Part shown: positions 31,974-45,005 of the stretch, one piece after another
Layout: each line of letters begins with the position of its first letter
Position numbering within the stretch: the first letter of the stretch is position 1
Assembly (NCBI RefSeq): GCF_014836985.1
Contig: NZ_JACSPU010000009.1
Span: 1-64,000, forward strand
Source: Planococcus wigleyi
GTDB taxonomy: Bacteria > Bacillota > Bacilli > Bacillales_A > Planococcaceae
Reading direction: 5' to 3'
Length of the DNA: 64,000 bases
Position numbers and translations under genes: made by a program
Notes under the pieces: model-generated
The model's input: the letters and a program-made list of their open reading frames with translations, nothing else
Databases searched by the model: none
What the model was told of the DNA's origin: nothing

Positions 31974-32013
31974 AAGACCCTGTCTCATTATTATGAGACA
32001 GGGTCTTTTTTTT
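31974..32013 (+). terminator. str operon terminator
   Basis: A stem of about 15 bp (AGACCCTGTCTCAT with its exact complement) with a 3-4 base loop runs into T8. It closes the str operon. Confidence 0.95.
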
Positions 32014-32038
32014 GCGTTTTCCCAACTGGCTTGGGGGA

Positions 32039-32053
32039 AATTCACTGAAAATA
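32039..32053 (+). promoter_or_regulatory. candidate CodY box upstream of ilvE
   Basis: AATTCACTGAAAATA matches the CodY consensus AATTTTCWGAAAATT at 12 of 15 positions. It lies about 120 bp upstream of the ilvE -35 box, in an AT-rich 326-bp gene-free stretch. Branched-chain amino acid genes are classic CodY targets, which supports but does not prove the call. Confidence 0.5.
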
Positions 32054-32175
32054 CAAGCTGTTCATAAAATATTCAAACTTTTTAAAAAATCTTTAAAAGC
32101 CAGCGTTAGCAACAATGAAAACGGATACATAGTTTATGAATATTCAAAATTCATAAAAAAATAACCAGTAGTTGA

Positions 32176-32204
32176 TTGACACGCTTTGAAATAGGCGATA
32201 TGAT
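32176..32204 (+). promoter_or_regulatory. promoter of ilvE
   Basis: TTGACA (32176-32181), 17-bp spacer, TATGAT (32199-32204). Between the str terminator (32013) and this promoter I see AT-rich DNA with the CodY-like site and no gene. Confidence 0.85.
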
Positions 32205-32279
32205 AGCAACAATTTACTAGACGCAAACAGAATTCGATATATTGCATATTATAAAACTTTCGAGAAAGAAGTGGACATC

Positions 32280-33179
32280 ATGAGCGAACAAGTAATTTAT
32301 CTAAACGGCGAATTTGTTAAAAAGGAAGACGCTAAAATTTCAGTCTACGATCACGGGTTTTTATACGGTGATGGAGTGTTTGAAGGAATCCGTTCTTACA
32401 ACGGAAATGTCTTTCGGCTGGAAGAACATTTAGAGCGGCTTTACGATTCAGCAAAATCGGTAATGCTCGAGATTCCCCACACTTTTGAAGAAATGACGCA
32501 AATTGTTGTTAACACATTACGAGAAAATAAATTCAAAGATGCTTATATCCGCCTCATCGTTTCAAGAGGCGTAGGAAACTTAGGATTGGATCCTTACAGT
32601 TGTTCGCATCCCAGTGTAATTGTAATCGCCGAACCTTTGTCTCTGTTCCCTAAATCAATGTACGAAACAGGAATCGAGATTGTATCGGTTGCGACACGCA
32701 GAAGCCGTTCGGATGTATTGAGTCCGAAAGTGAAATCTTTGAACTACATGAACAATATCCTGGTTAAGCTGGAAGCTCATCTGGCAGGTGTCTCAGAAGC
32801 ATTGATGTTGAATGATCAAGGGTATGTAGCTGAAGGCTCAGCAGATAACATCTTCATTGTCCGTAAAAACAAATTATTGACTCCTCCTGGTTATGTAGGA
32901 GCACTCGAAGGAATTACACGCAATGCAATCATGGATGTAGCTGCAGAAAAAGGCTACGACATCCAAGAAGGTGTTTTCACAAGACACGATGTGTATGTAG
33001 CGGATGAGGTGTTCCTGACAGGAACAGCTGCAGAAGTGATCGCGGTAGTGAAAGTGGATGGCCGAGTAATTGGCGAAGGGAAGCCCGGACCGGTTACAAA
33101 CGACTTGCTTGAATCATTCAGAGAACTAGTTCAGAACGATGGAGTAAAAGTCTATAGCGATCATTTAAACGCAGTATAA
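32280..33179 (+). CDS. ilvE: branched-chain amino acid aminotransferase
   Basis: Class IV PLP aminotransferase for the last step of Ile, Leu and Val synthesis. The 299-residue protein shows VYDHGFLYGDGVFEGIR near 24-40, the PLP lysine in SPKVKSLNYMNNIL near 150-163, EGSADNIF near 185-192 and the phosphate-binding LTGTAAEV near 247-254. ATG 32280 is chosen over GTG 32271; the site GAAGTGG is weak. Short class IV proteins also include D-amino-acid aminotransferases, but the context before ilv-leu supports IlvE. Confidence 0.92.
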   Translation: MSEQVIYLNGEFVKKEDAKISVYDHGFLYGDGVFEGIRSYNGNVFRLEEHLERLYDSAKSVMLEIPHTFEEMTQIVVNTLRENKFKDAYIRLIVSRGVGNLGLDPYSCSHPSVIVIAEPLSLFPKSMYETGIEIVSVATRRSRSDVLSPKVKSLNYMNNILVKLEAHLAGVSEALMLNDQGYVAEGSADNIFIVRKNKLLTPPGYVGALEGITRNAIMDVAAEKGYDIQEGVFTRHDVYVADEVFLTGTAAEVIAVVKVDGRVIGEGKPGPVTNDLLESFRELVQNDGVKVYSDHLNAV

Positions 33180-33194
33180 AAAAATAGAAGTTCA

Positions 33195-33485
33195 ACTCAA
33201 TGACGAGGTTAAAGTAGATGGATACTGTATTCACAGAGAGCCGGTACAGGTGGAAGCCGGTAATACAACCATTTGCGACATCCCCTCTGAGTGGATTGCT
33301 GAAAAGCTTCGGCTGTTTAGGTAGTCCCGGTGGTTTGCAAGTTAGAAATCATCGTTATCAGCGGATAAGCAATGCTTATCCATGAGGCTGCGGTTGCGCA
33401 GTGAAATAGGGTGGTACCATGAAGCTTTTTCATCCCTATGCGAAGAACATGTTTCTTTGTGTAGGGATGAAAAAGCTTTTTTGTT
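33195..33485 (+). promoter_or_regulatory. T-box leader, apparent Ile specifier
   Basis: The gene-free stretch between ilvE and ilvB is a T-box. AGGGTGGTACC is at 33408-33418. In stem I, ATC at 33280-33282 lies immediately before CCCTCTGAG, equivalent to the Cys TGC in the other T-box here, so the specifier reads Ile. A 17-bp terminator stem follows. No clear promoter is seen between the ilvE stop and the leader, so it is probably transcribed by readthrough from ilvE. Confidence 0.9.
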
Positions 33486-33487
33486 TT
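33422..33487 (+). terminator. T-box attenuator terminator
   Basis: A perfect 17-bp stem (33422-33438 with 33462-33478) with a 23-base loop, followed by T6-G-TTTT. Uncharged tRNA would prevent its formation. Confidence 0.92.
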
Positions 33488-33523
33488 CATGCCACCGGAG
33501 ACTTAGAAAAGGAGGCGGAAGGA

Positions 33524-35251
33524 TTGGGAGTAAACGTACAAGTTAGAGAAGAAGTTAAACAGAAGCTGACAGGCAATGGTGCAGATGTACTGATTCAATC
33601 TTTAAAAGGTCAGGGTGTTGAAATGATTTTCGGCTATCCAGGAGGCGCGGTACTGCCAATTTACGATGCCTTGCACAAAAATCCAATACGCCATGTATTG
33701 GCTAGACATGAACAAGGTGCCATACACGCCGCAGAAGGCTACGCAAGAGTATCTGGAAAAGCCGGAGTTGTTCTTGCCACATCAGGACCAGGCGCAACAA
33801 ACTTAGTGACAGGCATAGCGGATGCCATGTTGGACTCCTTGCCGCTGGTCATTTTCACAGGCCAGGTCGCAACTTCAGTAATAGGGACTGATGCTTTCCA
33901 GGAAGCAGACATTATCGGCATCACACAACCGATTACAAAGCATAATTACCAAGTGAAAAAAGTATCGGATCTTCCAAGAATCATTAAAGAAGCTTTCTAT
34001 ATTGCTTCTACTGGACGTCCAGGACCGGTCTTGGTCGATATACCGAAAAATATAGCAACTGAGTTGTTCTTATCCAATAAAGAAGAAGAGGCAGTATATC
34101 TTCCAGGGTATCAACCAACGACGAACCCGAACTACCTGCAAATCCAAAAAGCGGCTCAATTATTGTCACAGGCGAAAAGACCGTTGATTTTAGCTGGAGC
34201 CGGTATCTTGGCGGCAAAGGCAACAGAAGAGTTGAAAGTCTTCTCTGAGCGCCATCAAATTCCGGTTACCAACACATTGTTGGGCTTAGGCAGCATTGCT
34301 GGCGAACATGAACTATTCCTCGGAATGGCCGGCATGCACGGCACTTATACAGCGAATACAGCAATATGTGATTGTGATGTCTTGTTGAATATTGGTGCAC
34401 GATTCGATGACCGGTTGACCGGAAATCTTGCAAGCTTTGCGCCAAATGCACAAGTAATCCATATTGATATCGACCCGGCAGAAATCGGAAAAAATGTTCC
34501 GACAGCCGTCCCGATTGTTGCGGATGCCAAAGAGGCGCTGCTTCAATTGCTTAATCAATCATTTAGAAGCCCCGACACTGCAGAATGGCTTGAAATGCTA
34601 TCCGGGAACCAAGTGGAATACCCGCTTCAATACCATGCAAGAGATCGGAAAGGAATCATGCCTCAACAAGCCGTAGAGTTGATCCATCGACTGACCGGAG
34701 GCAATGCAGTTGTCACAACAGATGTGGGGCAGCATCAAATGTGGGCGGCTCAATACTACCGCTTCAATAACCCTCACAACTGGGTGACATCAGGCGGCCT
34801 CGGCACAATGGGCTTTGGTTTCCCTGCAGCCATCGGTGCCCAGTTGGCGAAACCGGATGAGCAAGTTATATCTATAGTAGGGGATGCCGGATTCCAAATG
34901 ACTTTGCAGGAACTGTCCCTACTTCAAGAGCTGCGGCTGCCGGTGAAGGTTGTTATCCTGAACAACCAAAGCTTGGGAATGGTTAGACAATGGCAGGAAA
35001 CATTTTATGAAGGACGTTATTCACAATCTTTGATTCCCGTTCAACCGGATTTTGTGAAGTTGGCGGCGGCTTATGACATCAAAGGCTATAAAGTCGAAAC
35101 GATGGAAGAAGCGGAAGCGGTTTTTGCAGAAGCATTTAATTCAAACGAGCCCGTGTTGATCGATTGCCGGGTGGTGCAGATGGAATGTGTTTATCCGATG
35201 GTTGCACCAGGCAAAGGCTTGAATGAAATGATCGGAGTGAAAGGCGAATGA
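33524..35251 (+). CDS. ilvB: acetolactate synthase large subunit
   Basis: ThDP enzyme joining two pyruvates, or pyruvate and 2-oxobutyrate, in Val/Leu/Ile synthesis. The 575-residue protein has the catalytic Glu in [16 protein letters not shown] near 58-73, FAD-binding middle domain, and the ThDP motif starting VGDAGFQ and ending NNQSLGM near 450-488. TTG 33524 lies 8 bp after GGAGG; the longer frame upstream would be translated through the terminator stem and is rejected. Confidence 0.96.
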   Translation: MGVNVQVREEVKQKLTGNGADVLIQSLKGQGVEMIFGYPGGAVLPIYDALHKNPIRHVLARHEQGAIHAAEGYARVSGKAGVVLATSGPGATNLVTGIADAMLDSLPLVIFTGQVATSVIGTDAFQEADIIGITQPITKHNYQVKKVSDLPRIIKEAFYIASTGRPGPVLVDIPKNIATELFLSNKEEEAVYLPGYQPTTNPNYLQIQKAAQLLSQAKRPLILAGAGILAAKATEELKVFSERHQIPVTNTLLGLGSIAGEHELFLGMAGMHGTYTANTAICDCDVLLNIGARFDDRLTGNLASFAPNAQVIHIDIDPAEIGKNVPTAVPIVADAKEALLQLLNQSFRSPDTAEWLEMLSGNQVEYPLQYHARDRKGIMPQQAVELIHRLTGGNAVVTTDVGQHQMWAAQYYRFNNPHNWVTSGGLGTMGFGFPAAIGAQLAKPDEQVISIVGDAGFQMTLQELSLLQELRLPVKVVILNNQSLGMVRQWQETFYEGRYSQSLIPVQPDFVKLAAAYDIKGYKVETMEEAEAVFAEAFNSNEPVLIDCRVVQMECVYPMVAPGKGLNEMIGVKGE

Positions 35252-35760
35252 AACGAGTCATTACAACAACGGTGATCAACCAAAGCGGGGTGTTGAACCG
35301 CGTTACAGGATTATTGATGAAACGGCAGTTCAACATCGAAAGCATTTCGGTCGGTCACACAGAGCAGCCTGGCATGTCGAAAATGACTTTTGTGGTCAAT
35401 GTAGAAGATAAAGGCAAGCTGGAGCAATTGCTGAAACAGCTGCAGAAACAAATTGATGTCATTAAAGTAAATGACATTACCGATAAGGCGATGGTGATGA
35501 GAGAACTGGCACTGGTGAAAGTGGTAGTGCCGCCAGCAGTCAGAAACGAAGTATTGAGCATCGTCGAACCGTTCCGGGCGACAGTCGTCGACATGAGCAA
35601 AAATGTAACAACATTCCAAGTAACAGGCGACCCGGAAAAAATTGAAGCATTTATTGATCTGATGAGACCGTATGGTGTGAAAGAACTGACACGAACCGGA
35701 GTATCCGCGTTTGTAAGAGAAACACAAAAAGCGCAAACACCGCAATTGAACATCCTATAA
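35248..35760 (+). CDS. ilvH: acetolactate synthase small subunit
   Basis: Regulatory partner of IlvB that confers valine feedback. The 170-residue protein has an N-terminal ACT domain (about 4-75; [20 protein letters not shown] is the effector-binding turn) and a C-terminal ALS regulatory domain. The ATGA overlap with ilvB couples the two subunits. 170 residues is a usual length. Confidence 0.96.
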   Translation: MKRVITTTVINQSGVLNRVTGLLMKRQFNIESISVGHTEQPGMSKMTFVVNVEDKGKLEQLLKQLQKQIDVIKVNDITDKAMVMRELALVKVVVPPAVRNEVLSIVEPFRATVVDMSKNVTTFQVTGDPEKIEAFIDLMRPYGVKELTRTGVSAFVRETQKAQTPQLNIL

Positions 35761-38350
<2,590 letters not shown>

Positions 38351-38381
38351 AAAGAACAGATCGAAAGAGGAGGAATTTAAA

Positions 38382-39482
38382 ATGAAAAAAACAATAGCGG
38401 TATTGCCAGGAGACGGAATCGGACCAGAAGTAACAGATGCGGCGGTAAAAGTGCTGCAATCCATTGCAATGCGTTATGGACATACTTTTCATTTAAAGCA
38501 CGCGGCAATCGGAGGTACAGCAGTTGATCAATTCGACAACCCGCTGCCTCAGCAAACCATTGATGTTTGTGAAGAAAGTGACGCGATTCTCCTCGGTGCA
38601 GTCGGAGGAACGAAATGGGACAGCAATCCTGCTCACCTTCGTCCTGAAAAAGGGCTTTTGAACATCCGTAAGCACTTCGATTTGTTCGCCAATATCCGTC
38701 CGGTTAAAGCAGTGCCGGCTTTGCTTGCTTCTTCGCCATTAAAAGAAGAGGTGGCAAAAGAAGTGGATATGGTCATTGTCCGTGAATTGACGAGCGGTTT
38801 GTATTTTGGAGAACCGAAACGCCGTTCAGAAAAATCAGCGGTGGACACATTGGTTTATACGAGAGAAGAAATCGAACGCATCGTCAACCAGGCGTTTGAA
38901 ATTGCCCGCACACGCAGAGGCAAAGTGACTTCAGTCGATAAAGCCAACGTACTGGAAACCAGCAAACTATGGCGCGAAGTTGTGGAAGAACGCAGAAAAG
39001 CCTATCCCGATATCGAAGTGGAACATATGCTGGTTGATTCAGCAGCGATGAAATTGATTACCGATCCACGTACTTTCGATGTCGTAGTGACTGAGAATAT
39101 GTTCGGTGATATCTTGAGCGACGAAGCTTCGGTCATCACAGGTTCACTTGGCATGCTGCCGTCTGCGAGCATCCGTTCAGACGGTTTTGGCCTTTACGAA
39201 CCCGTACACGGTTCAGCACCGGATATCGCAGGACAAAACAAAGCGAATCCGGCAGCGGCCATCTTGTCTGCAGCAATGATGCTGAAGCATTCATTCGGCC
39301 TTCATACAGAAGCGGCTGCTATCGAAAAAGCGGTCATGGATGTCTTGGAAGACGGATATTGCACAGGTGATTTGGCAGGCGACGGGAAACGCACCGTTTC
39401 GACCGATCGCTTCGTCACCAAAGTAGTGGAAGAACTGGAAAGAGAATTTGTATCAGAACACATCATGTACTCTTATGTGTAA
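38382..39482 (+). CDS. leuB: 3-isopropylmalate dehydrogenase
   Basis: NAD-dependent oxidative decarboxylation of 3-isopropylmalate. 366 residues. PGDGIGPEV near 8-16; substrate arginines and RELTSGLYFGEPK near 136-148; NMFGDILSDEASVITGSLGM near 238-257 with metal Asp residues; and the NAD site GSAPDIAGQNKANP near 276-289. GAGGAGG precedes ATG. The C-terminus (EHIMYSYV) is slightly longer than in B. subtilis. Confidence 0.97.
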   Translation: MKKTIAVLPGDGIGPEVTDAAVKVLQSIAMRYGHTFHLKHAAIGGTAVDQFDNPLPQQTIDVCEESDAILLGAVGGTKWDSNPAHLRPEKGLLNIRKHFDLFANIRPVKAVPALLASSPLKEEVAKEVDMVIVRELTSGLYFGEPKRRSEKSAVDTLVYTREEIERIVNQAFEIARTRRGKVTSVDKANVLETSKLWREVVEERRKAYPDIEVEHMLVDSAAMKLITDPRTFDVVVTENMFGDILSDEASVITGSLGMLPSASIRSDGFGLYEPVHGSAPDIAGQNKANPAAAILSAAMMLKHSFGLHTEAAAIEKAVMDVLEDGYCTGDLAGDGKRTVSTDRFVTKVVEELEREFVSEHIMYSYV

Positions 39483-39500
39483 GTGGAAGGAGCGGTTCGC

Positions 39501-40919
39501 ATGGCAAAAACAATCATAGAGAAAATTTGGGAACAGCATATCGTCTTCGAAGAGCAAGGAAAGCCGGACCTGCTATATATCGATCTTCATTTATTGCATG
39601 AGGTGACATCTCCGCAAGCGTTTGAAGGGCTTCGGTTGAACGGACGCAAAGTCCGCCGGCCGGATCTTTGCTTCGCAACGATGGACCATAATGTTCCGAC
39701 CCGTAACCGGGAAACGATCACCGATCCCATTTCACGGAAACAGATCAAAACCTTGCAGGACAATTGTGATGAGTTCGGCGTTCCGCTTGCGGGCATCAAC
39801 CATCCGGATCAGGGAATTGTCCATGTGATCGGACCGGAGCTGGGCTTGACGCAGCCAGGAAAGACCATTGTCTGCGGCGACAGCCATACTTCGACACACG
39901 GAGCCTTTGGCGCTCTGGCATTCGGTATCGGCACCAGCGAAGTGGAGCATGTACTTTCTACTCAGACGCTATGGCAATCAAAACCAAAAACCATGGAAGT
40001 GCGGATCGATGGCAAGCTCGGGTTTGGTGTTTCTTCAAAAGACGTCATTCTGGCCATCATTTCTAAATTCGGCATCGATATGGGAACCGGCCATATTATG
40101 GAGTACACAGGAGAGGCTATTCGGGGCCTATCCATGGAAGAGCGGATGACCATCTGCAATATGTCGATTGAAGCTGGGGCACGCGCCGGGTTGATCAGTC
40201 CGGATGAGACAACAGTAGAGTACTTGAGAGGGCGCAGACATGTGCCTGAAGGCGAAGCGTTTGAAAAAGAAGCTGCCCGTTGGCTGGCTCTTGCAACAGA
40301 CGAAGGCGCACAGTACGATACGTCTGTCACAATCCATGCAGATGAGATTTCTCCATTCGTTACATGGGGAACCAACCCTTCGATGGGTTCAGGCATTGCC
40401 GAACGAGTTCCATCCGCTGCAGATTACGATAAGCAGTCGGATAAAGATGCGTTAAAGCAAGCTTTGGCTTATATGCACCTGGAAGAAGGGACGCCCCTTT
40501 CTTCAATCGATATTCAGCATGTTTTCATCGGCTCCTGCACGAACGCCCGTCTTGGTGATTTGCGCGCTGCCAGTGAAATCATTAAAGGCAAGAAAGTGCA
40601 TCCATCCGTAACGGCAATTGTCGTACCTGGGTCTGAAACGGTCAAACGTGCAGCAGAACAGGAAGGCTTGGATCGAGTATTTCTTGAAGCTGGCTTTGAA
40701 TGGCGTGAAACGGGATGCAGTATGTGCCTGGCGATGAATGAAGATTCGGTTCCTGCGGGTGAACGTTGTGCGTCTACATCCAACCGGAATTTTGAAGGAC
40801 GCCAAGGAGCGGGATCGATGACGCATCTGGTGAGCCCTGTGATGGCGGCAGCGGCTGCCATTGAAGGCCACTTGACAGATGTCCGCAATTACATGGAAGA
40901 GCCCGTACCATCAGCATGA
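39501..40919 (+). CDS. leuC: isopropylmalate isomerase large subunit
   Basis: [4Fe-4S] aconitase-family subunit of 472 residues, converting 2- to 3-isopropylmalate with Leu[21 protein letters not shown] near 131-150; cluster cysteines in GSCTNAR near 345-351 and CSMCLAMN near 407-414. ATG 39501 is preferred over GTG 39483 because AAGGAGCGG lies between them. Confidence 0.97.
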   Translation: MAKTIIEKIWEQHIVFEEQGKPDLLYIDLHLLHEVTSPQAFEGLRLNGRKVRRPDLCFATMDHNVPTRNRETITDPISRKQIKTLQDNCDEFGVPLAGINHPDQGIVHVIGPELGLTQPGKTIVCGDSHTSTHGAFGALAFGIGTSEVEHVLSTQTLWQSKPKTMEVRIDGKLGFGVSSKDVILAIISKFGIDMGTGHIMEYTGEAIRGLSMEERMTICNMSIEAGARAGLISPDETTVEYLRGRRHVPEGEAFEKEAARWLALATDEGAQYDTSVTIHADEISPFVTWGTNPSMGSGIAERVPSAADYDKQSDKDALKQALAYMHLEEGTPLSSIDIQHVFIGSCTNARLGDLRAASEIIKGKKVHPSVTAIVVPGSETVKRAAEQEGLDRVFLEAGFEWRETGCSMCLAMNEDSVPAGERCASTSNRNFEGRQGAGSMTHLVSPVMAAAAAIEGHLTDVRNYMEEPVPSA

Positions 40920-40944
40920 CAGGCATAAATGAGGAGGCCCATCG

Positions 40945-41538
40945 ATGAAACCGATCAATAAAATCTCAAGCGTCTTGACGCCGCTTGAACGCAAAAACGT
41001 AGATACTGACCAAATCATTTCGAAAGAGTTTCTAAAGCGTATTGAACGAACAGGATTCGGCAAATATCTCTTTTATCATTGGCGCTTCCATGCCGATGGT
41101 ACACCCATAGAAGAGTTTGTGCTGAATGACCCACGATTCAACGACTCCGAAATTCTGGTCGCACAAGAAAATTTCGGCTGCGGTTCTTCTCGTGAACATG
41201 CTCCCTGGGCGATTTTGGATTACGGATTCCGCGTAGTCATCGCTCCCAGCTATGCAGACATCTTCTATAATAACTGCGTGAAAAACGGCATCCTTCCGAT
41301 CCGTTTGAAAGATCAGGAAGTGAACGATCTGATTGATAAAGGGCAGCGCCAGGAATTCAAGTTGGAAATCAATTTGGAAGACCAGACTGTCACTGGCCAG
41401 GATGGTACGCGTTATGAATTTGATATCGATCCATACTGGAAGGAAATGCTGCTGAAGGGCTGGGATGAAATCGCGTTGACTTTCCAATACGACTCCTATA
41501 TTGCAGCTTATGAAGAAAAGCAGCGGCAGGCTAACTAA
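40945..41538 (+). CDS. leuD: isopropylmalate isomerase small subunit
   Basis: 197-residue swivelling-domain partner of LeuC. N-terminal NVDTDQIISKEFLKRI near 20-35 and GCGSSREHAPWAILDYGF near 77-94 (substrate-binding) are typical. GAGGAGG precedes ATG. Last gene of the ilvBHC-leuABCD transcript, followed by an unusually long branched terminator. Confidence 0.97.
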   Translation: MKPINKISSVLTPLERKNVDTDQIISKEFLKRIERTGFGKYLFYHWRFHADGTPIEEFVLNDPRFNDSEILVAQENFGCGSSREHAPWAILDYGFRVVIAPSYADIFYNNCVKNGILPIRLKDQEVNDLIDKGQRQEFKLEINLEDQTVTGQDGTRYEFDIDPYWKEMLLKGWDEIALTFQYDSYIAAYEEKQRQAN

Positions 41539-41586
41539 AGAACAAGCATCCAGACGGCTGCTGTTCGAATAACTTGTCTCATCAAT

Positions 41587-41676
41587 AAACCCTTTGCCTA
41601 ATGAACGCCTCTCCATTGTTAGTTATGCCTAATGATGGAGGGGCAGTTCATCTAACCGTAAAGGGTTTTTATTTTT
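41587..41676 (+). terminator. long branched terminator of ilv-leu operon
   Basis: An outer stem AAACCCTTT (41587-41595) / AAAGGGTTT (41660-41668) runs into T-rich sequence. It encloses a TGAAC/GTTCA pair and an inner GCCTCTCCAT / ATGGAGGGGC stem. The whole element folds as one long interrupted hairpin. Confidence 0.82.
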
Positions 41677-41713
41677 GGACTTTTTTGTATTTCAATAATC
41701 CGGCTATAGGATA

Positions 41714-41742
41714 TTGACAAGCTATTCGGGTTTTGGTAATTT
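41714..41742 (+). promoter_or_regulatory. promoter of yuiF
   Basis: TTGACA (41714-41719), 17-bp spacer, extended -10 TGGTAATTT (41734-41742). Confidence 0.75.
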
Positions 41743-41787
41743 AAAGTGTGTACTTTAACGCTTTAGCAAACTAAAGGAGAGTTACTT

Positions 41788-43110
41788 ATGAATGCAGTTG
41801 TCATCGCTGTCTTAGTCATGCTCGTATTGAGCTTGTTGCGTGTGAACGTCGTCTTTGCTTTATTGATTGGGGCGCTTGCAGGCGGATTGAGCGGCGGATT
41901 ATCATTTATGGATACATTAACATCATTTACAGATGGATTGGGAGCAGGGGCGACTATAGCACTTAGCTATGCGATGCTTGGTGGATTCGCCGTAGCAATT
42001 TCACGGACCGGCATACCGGAGCTGCTGGTGTCCGGCGTCTTGAAATTGGTCAATAAAGACGGTGAAGCGACACGGGCGAATTTAGCGAAAGCTCTTATCA
42101 TTCTGGCGCTGCTGGCAATGGCCATCTTTTCGCAAAACCTGATTCCGATTCACATCGCTTTTATTCCGTTACTGGTTCCGCCGATTTTGCACATCTTGAA
42201 TGAGTTGCGGATCGACCGCCGCTTGATCGCGGCTGTCTTGACGTTCGGTCTGACAGCTCCTTATATTTTATTGCCTTATGGCTTTGGGCTGATTTTTCAT
42301 GAGATTGTTTTTACGCAGATGGAACTTGCAGGTTTGGCGATTGATATGGCCGATATTCCAAAAGCCATGGCCATTCCAGTCGCAGGTCTATTGGTCGGAT
42401 TAATCATTGCAGTGTTCATCTCTTACCGCAAACCACGTGATTATCATAAAGCATCTACTTCTATAGAAGAAACTCTGAAAAAGACAGCTTCCACAAAAGA
42501 TGTCATCGTGACGATCGCAGCATTAGTTGCGGCTTTGATTGCTCAGATCCAGACGGATTCGATGATCATCGGTGCACTTGCCGGAATTCTTGTGCTGTAT
42601 GTCTTCGGTGCCATGAAATGGCGTGAAGCGGACGATGTGCTTACAGAAGGCATGCGCATGATGGCTTTTATCGGTTTTGTTATGATTAGTGCAAATGGAT
42701 TTGCCTCGGTCATTCAGGCAACAGGAGCCGTTGCCCCATTGGTTGCCAGCGTATCTGAACTGTTTGCCGGCAACAAGGGTGTTGCGGCGCTGGCAATGCT
42801 GATCGTTGGCCTGTTCGTGACGATGGGCATCGGCTCATCGTTTGCAACGATCCCGATTATTGCTGCCATCTTTGTACCTTTGAGCCTGGAGTTCGAATTC
42901 TCCACAATGGCGATCATTGCACTGATTGGTACAGCAGGGGCGCTAGGAGATGCTGGGTCACCAGCTTCTGACTCAACTTTGGGCCCGACAGCCGGATTGA
43001 ACGTCGACGGACAGCACAACCATATCTGGGATACATGCGTGCCGACCTTCCTCCACTACAATATACCGCTGGTGATTTTCGGTTGGATTGCTGTCATGGT
43101 GCTGGGTTAA
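41788..43110 (+). CDS. yuiF: Na+/H+ antiporter family protein (YuiF-like)
   Basis: 440-residue integral membrane protein with roughly 11-12 hydrophobic segments and little soluble sequence apart from a charged loop near 218-235. The N-terminus (MNAVVIAVLVMLVLSLLRVN) and the Gly/Ala/Asp-rich half-way motif GTAGALGDAGSPASDSTLGP near 391-410 resemble the NhaC-type family that includes B. subtilis YuiF. The substrate could be Na+/H+ or an amino acid; the family name is by resemblance. Single gene between the leuD and S10 transcripts. Confidence 0.8.
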   Translation: MNAVVIAVLVMLVLSLLRVNVVFALLIGALAGGLSGGLSFMDTLTSFTDGLGAGATIALSYAMLGGFAVAISRTGIPELLVSGVLKLVNKDGEATRANLAKALIILALLAMAIFSQNLIPIHIAFIPLLVPPILHILNELRIDRRLIAAVLTFGLTAPYILLPYGFGLIFHEIVFTQMELAGLAIDMADIPKAMAIPVAGLLVGLIIAVFISYRKPRDYHKASTSIEETLKKTASTKDVIVTIAALVAALIAQIQTDSMIIGALAGILVLYVFGAMKWREADDVLTEGMRMMAFIGFVMISANGFASVIQATGAVAPLVASVSELFAGNKGVAALAMLIVGLFVTMGIGSSFATIPIIAAIFVPLSLEFEFSTMAIIALIGTAGALGDAGSPASDSTLGPTAGLNVDGQHNHIWDTCVPTFLHYNIPLVIFGWIAVMVLG

Positions 43111-43141
43111 GCTCGAAATGTTCGGACTATTATCGTCATGC

Positions 43142-43169
43142 TTGAAGTTCTAAAATATCCTGTTATAAT
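43142..43169 (+). promoter_or_regulatory. S10 operon promoter, distal candidate
   Basis: TTGAAG (43142-43147), 16-bp spacer, TATAAT (43164-43169). It lies before the yuiF terminator, so transcripts from it would have to pass that hairpin. Confidence 0.5.
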
Positions 43170-43186
43170 AAAAAAAGCGAATAAGA

Positions 43187-43224
43187 AAGAATTTCGTGGA
43201 AACACTTGCGGAATTCTTTTTTCT
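43187..43224 (+). terminator. yuiF terminator
   Basis: AAGAATTTCG (43187-43196) pairs with CGGAATTCTT (43209-43218; one T-G pair) across a 12-base loop, followed by T6CTTTT. Confidence 0.75.
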
Positions 43225-43234
43225 TTTGTATAAT
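43206..43234 (+). promoter_or_regulatory. S10 operon promoter, proximal candidate
   Basis: TTGCGG (43206-43211), 17-bp spacer, perfect TATAAT (43229-43234). The -35 lies in the 3' arm of the yuiF terminator. Confidence 0.65.
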
Positions 43235-43239
43235 GGTTA

Positions 43240-43673
<434 letters not shown>

Positions 43674-43722
43674 TCGGTAAACGAAAATAGAAAACATAAA
43701 TAATCACAGGAGGTGTGACAAC

Positions 43723-44352
43723 ATGACCAAAGGAATCTTAGGTAGAAAAATCGGTATGACGCAAGTTTTTGCTGAGAACGGTGATTTAATCCCTGTAACT
43801 GTTATTGAAGCTGCTCCAAACGTAGTACTTCAAAAGAAAACAGTTGAGGTTGACGGCTACGAAGCAATCCAATTAGGTTTTGAAGACAAGCGCGAAAAGC
43901 TTTCCAACAAACCTTCTAAAGGACACGTAGCAAAAGCGAACACTGCTCCTAAGCGCTTCATTCGCGAACTTCGCAATGTAAACTTAGCTGATTACGAGAT
44001 TGGTCAAGAAGTCAAAGTAGATGTATTCGCAGAAGGCGATGTAGTAGATGTCACAGGAACAACAAAAGGTAAAGGTTTCCAAGGTGTTATTAAACGCCAC
44101 GGACAATCTCGCGGACCAATGACACACGGTTCACGTTACCACCGTCGTCCTGGTTCAATGGGTCCGGTTGCTCCTAACCGCGTATTCAAACAGAAGAAAT
44201 TACCTGGTCAAATGGGTGGCACGACAATTACGATTCAAAACCTTTCAATCGTGAAAGTTGATCTTGAACGTAACCTGCTTCTTGTTAAAGGTAATGTTCC
44301 TGGTTCTCGCAAAGCATTGATCCGTGTTAAATCGGCAATTAAAGCGAAATAA
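43723..44352 (+). CDS. rplC: 50S ribosomal protein L3
   Basis: 209-residue early-assembly protein reaching the peptidyl-transferase centre. Begins [16 protein letters not shown]; the central extension with [21 protein letters not shown] (about 126-147) is intact, the segment where linezolid/tiamulin-resistance changes occur. ACAGGAGGTG precedes ATG. Confidence 0.98.
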   Translation: MTKGILGRKIGMTQVFAENGDLIPVTVIEAAPNVVLQKKTVEVDGYEAIQLGFEDKREKLSNKPSKGHVAKANTAPKRFIRELRNVNLADYEIGQEVKVDVFAEGDVVDVTGTTKGKGFQGVIKRHGQSRGPMTHGSRYHRRPGSMGPVAPNRVFKQKKLPGQMGGTTITIQNLSIVKVDLERNLLLVKGNVPGSRKALIRVKSAIKAK

Positions 44353-44381
44353 TAATTTTTTAGAGAAAGGAGGAAACAAGA

Positions 44382-45005
44382 ATGCCTAAAGTAGCTTTAT
44401 TAAATCAAACAGGTTCACAAGTTGGCGACATCGAATTGAACGACTATGTATTCGGTATCGAACCAAATGAATCAGTGTTATTTGACGCAGTAGTGTCTCA
44501 ACGCGCTTCACTTCGTCAAGGTAACCATAAAGTAAAAAATCGTTCTGAAGTAGCTGGTGGTGGTAAAAAACCATGGCGTCAAAAAGGAACTGGCCGTGCT
44601 CGTCAAGGGTCGATCCGTTCACCACAATGGCGCGGAGGCGGTATCGTATTCGGTCCAACTCCACGTAGCTATAGCTACAAACTTCCTAAGAAAGTCCGTC
44701 GTTTGGCTCTACGCTCTGCGCTTTCATCTACAGTAGCTGGAGAAAACCTGATGGTACTTGAAGGGTTGACATTTGATGCACCAAAAACAAAAGCATTCAA
44801 CCAGTTGATCCAAGATCTTTCAATTGGCAAAAAAGCTTTGTTCGTAACTGCTGACCTTGATGAGAACGTTGCAAAATCTGCACGTAACCTTAAAGGAATG
44901 ACAGTGGTAGCAGCAGATGGCATTAACGTTTTAGACTTGCTTGGACATGACAAGATTGTTATGACAAAAGCAGCGATTGAAAAAATTGAGGAGGTGCTTA
45001 GTTAA
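44382..45005 (+). CDS. rplD: 50S ribosomal protein L4
   Basis: 207-residue exit-tunnel protein. The long internal loop with [19 protein letters not shown] near 63-81 is wild-type at the usual macrolide positions. In E. coli L4 represses this operon; in Bacillales this is not established. Ends at 45005 within the start codon of rplW. Confidence 0.98.
   Translation: MPKVALLNQTGSQVGDIELNDYVFGIEPNESVLFDAVVSQRASLRQGNHKVKNRSEVAGGGKKPWRQKGTGRARQGSIRSPQWRGGGIVFGPTPRSYSYKLPKKVRRLALRSALSSTVAGENLMVLEGLTFDAPKTKAFNQLIQDLSIGKKALFVTADLDENVAKSARNLKGMTVVAADGINVLDLLGHDKIVMTKAAIEKIEEVLS

Noticed and set aside
33419..33523. Longer ilvB reading frame starting in the T-box terminator
   Set aside because: The added 35 residues come from the terminator stem and have no ribosome binding site; TTG 33524 has GGAGG at 8 bp.
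41032..41616. 194-codon antisense frame over leuD
   Set aside because: Shadow frame of leuD, composition typical of reversed coding sequence, no binding site.
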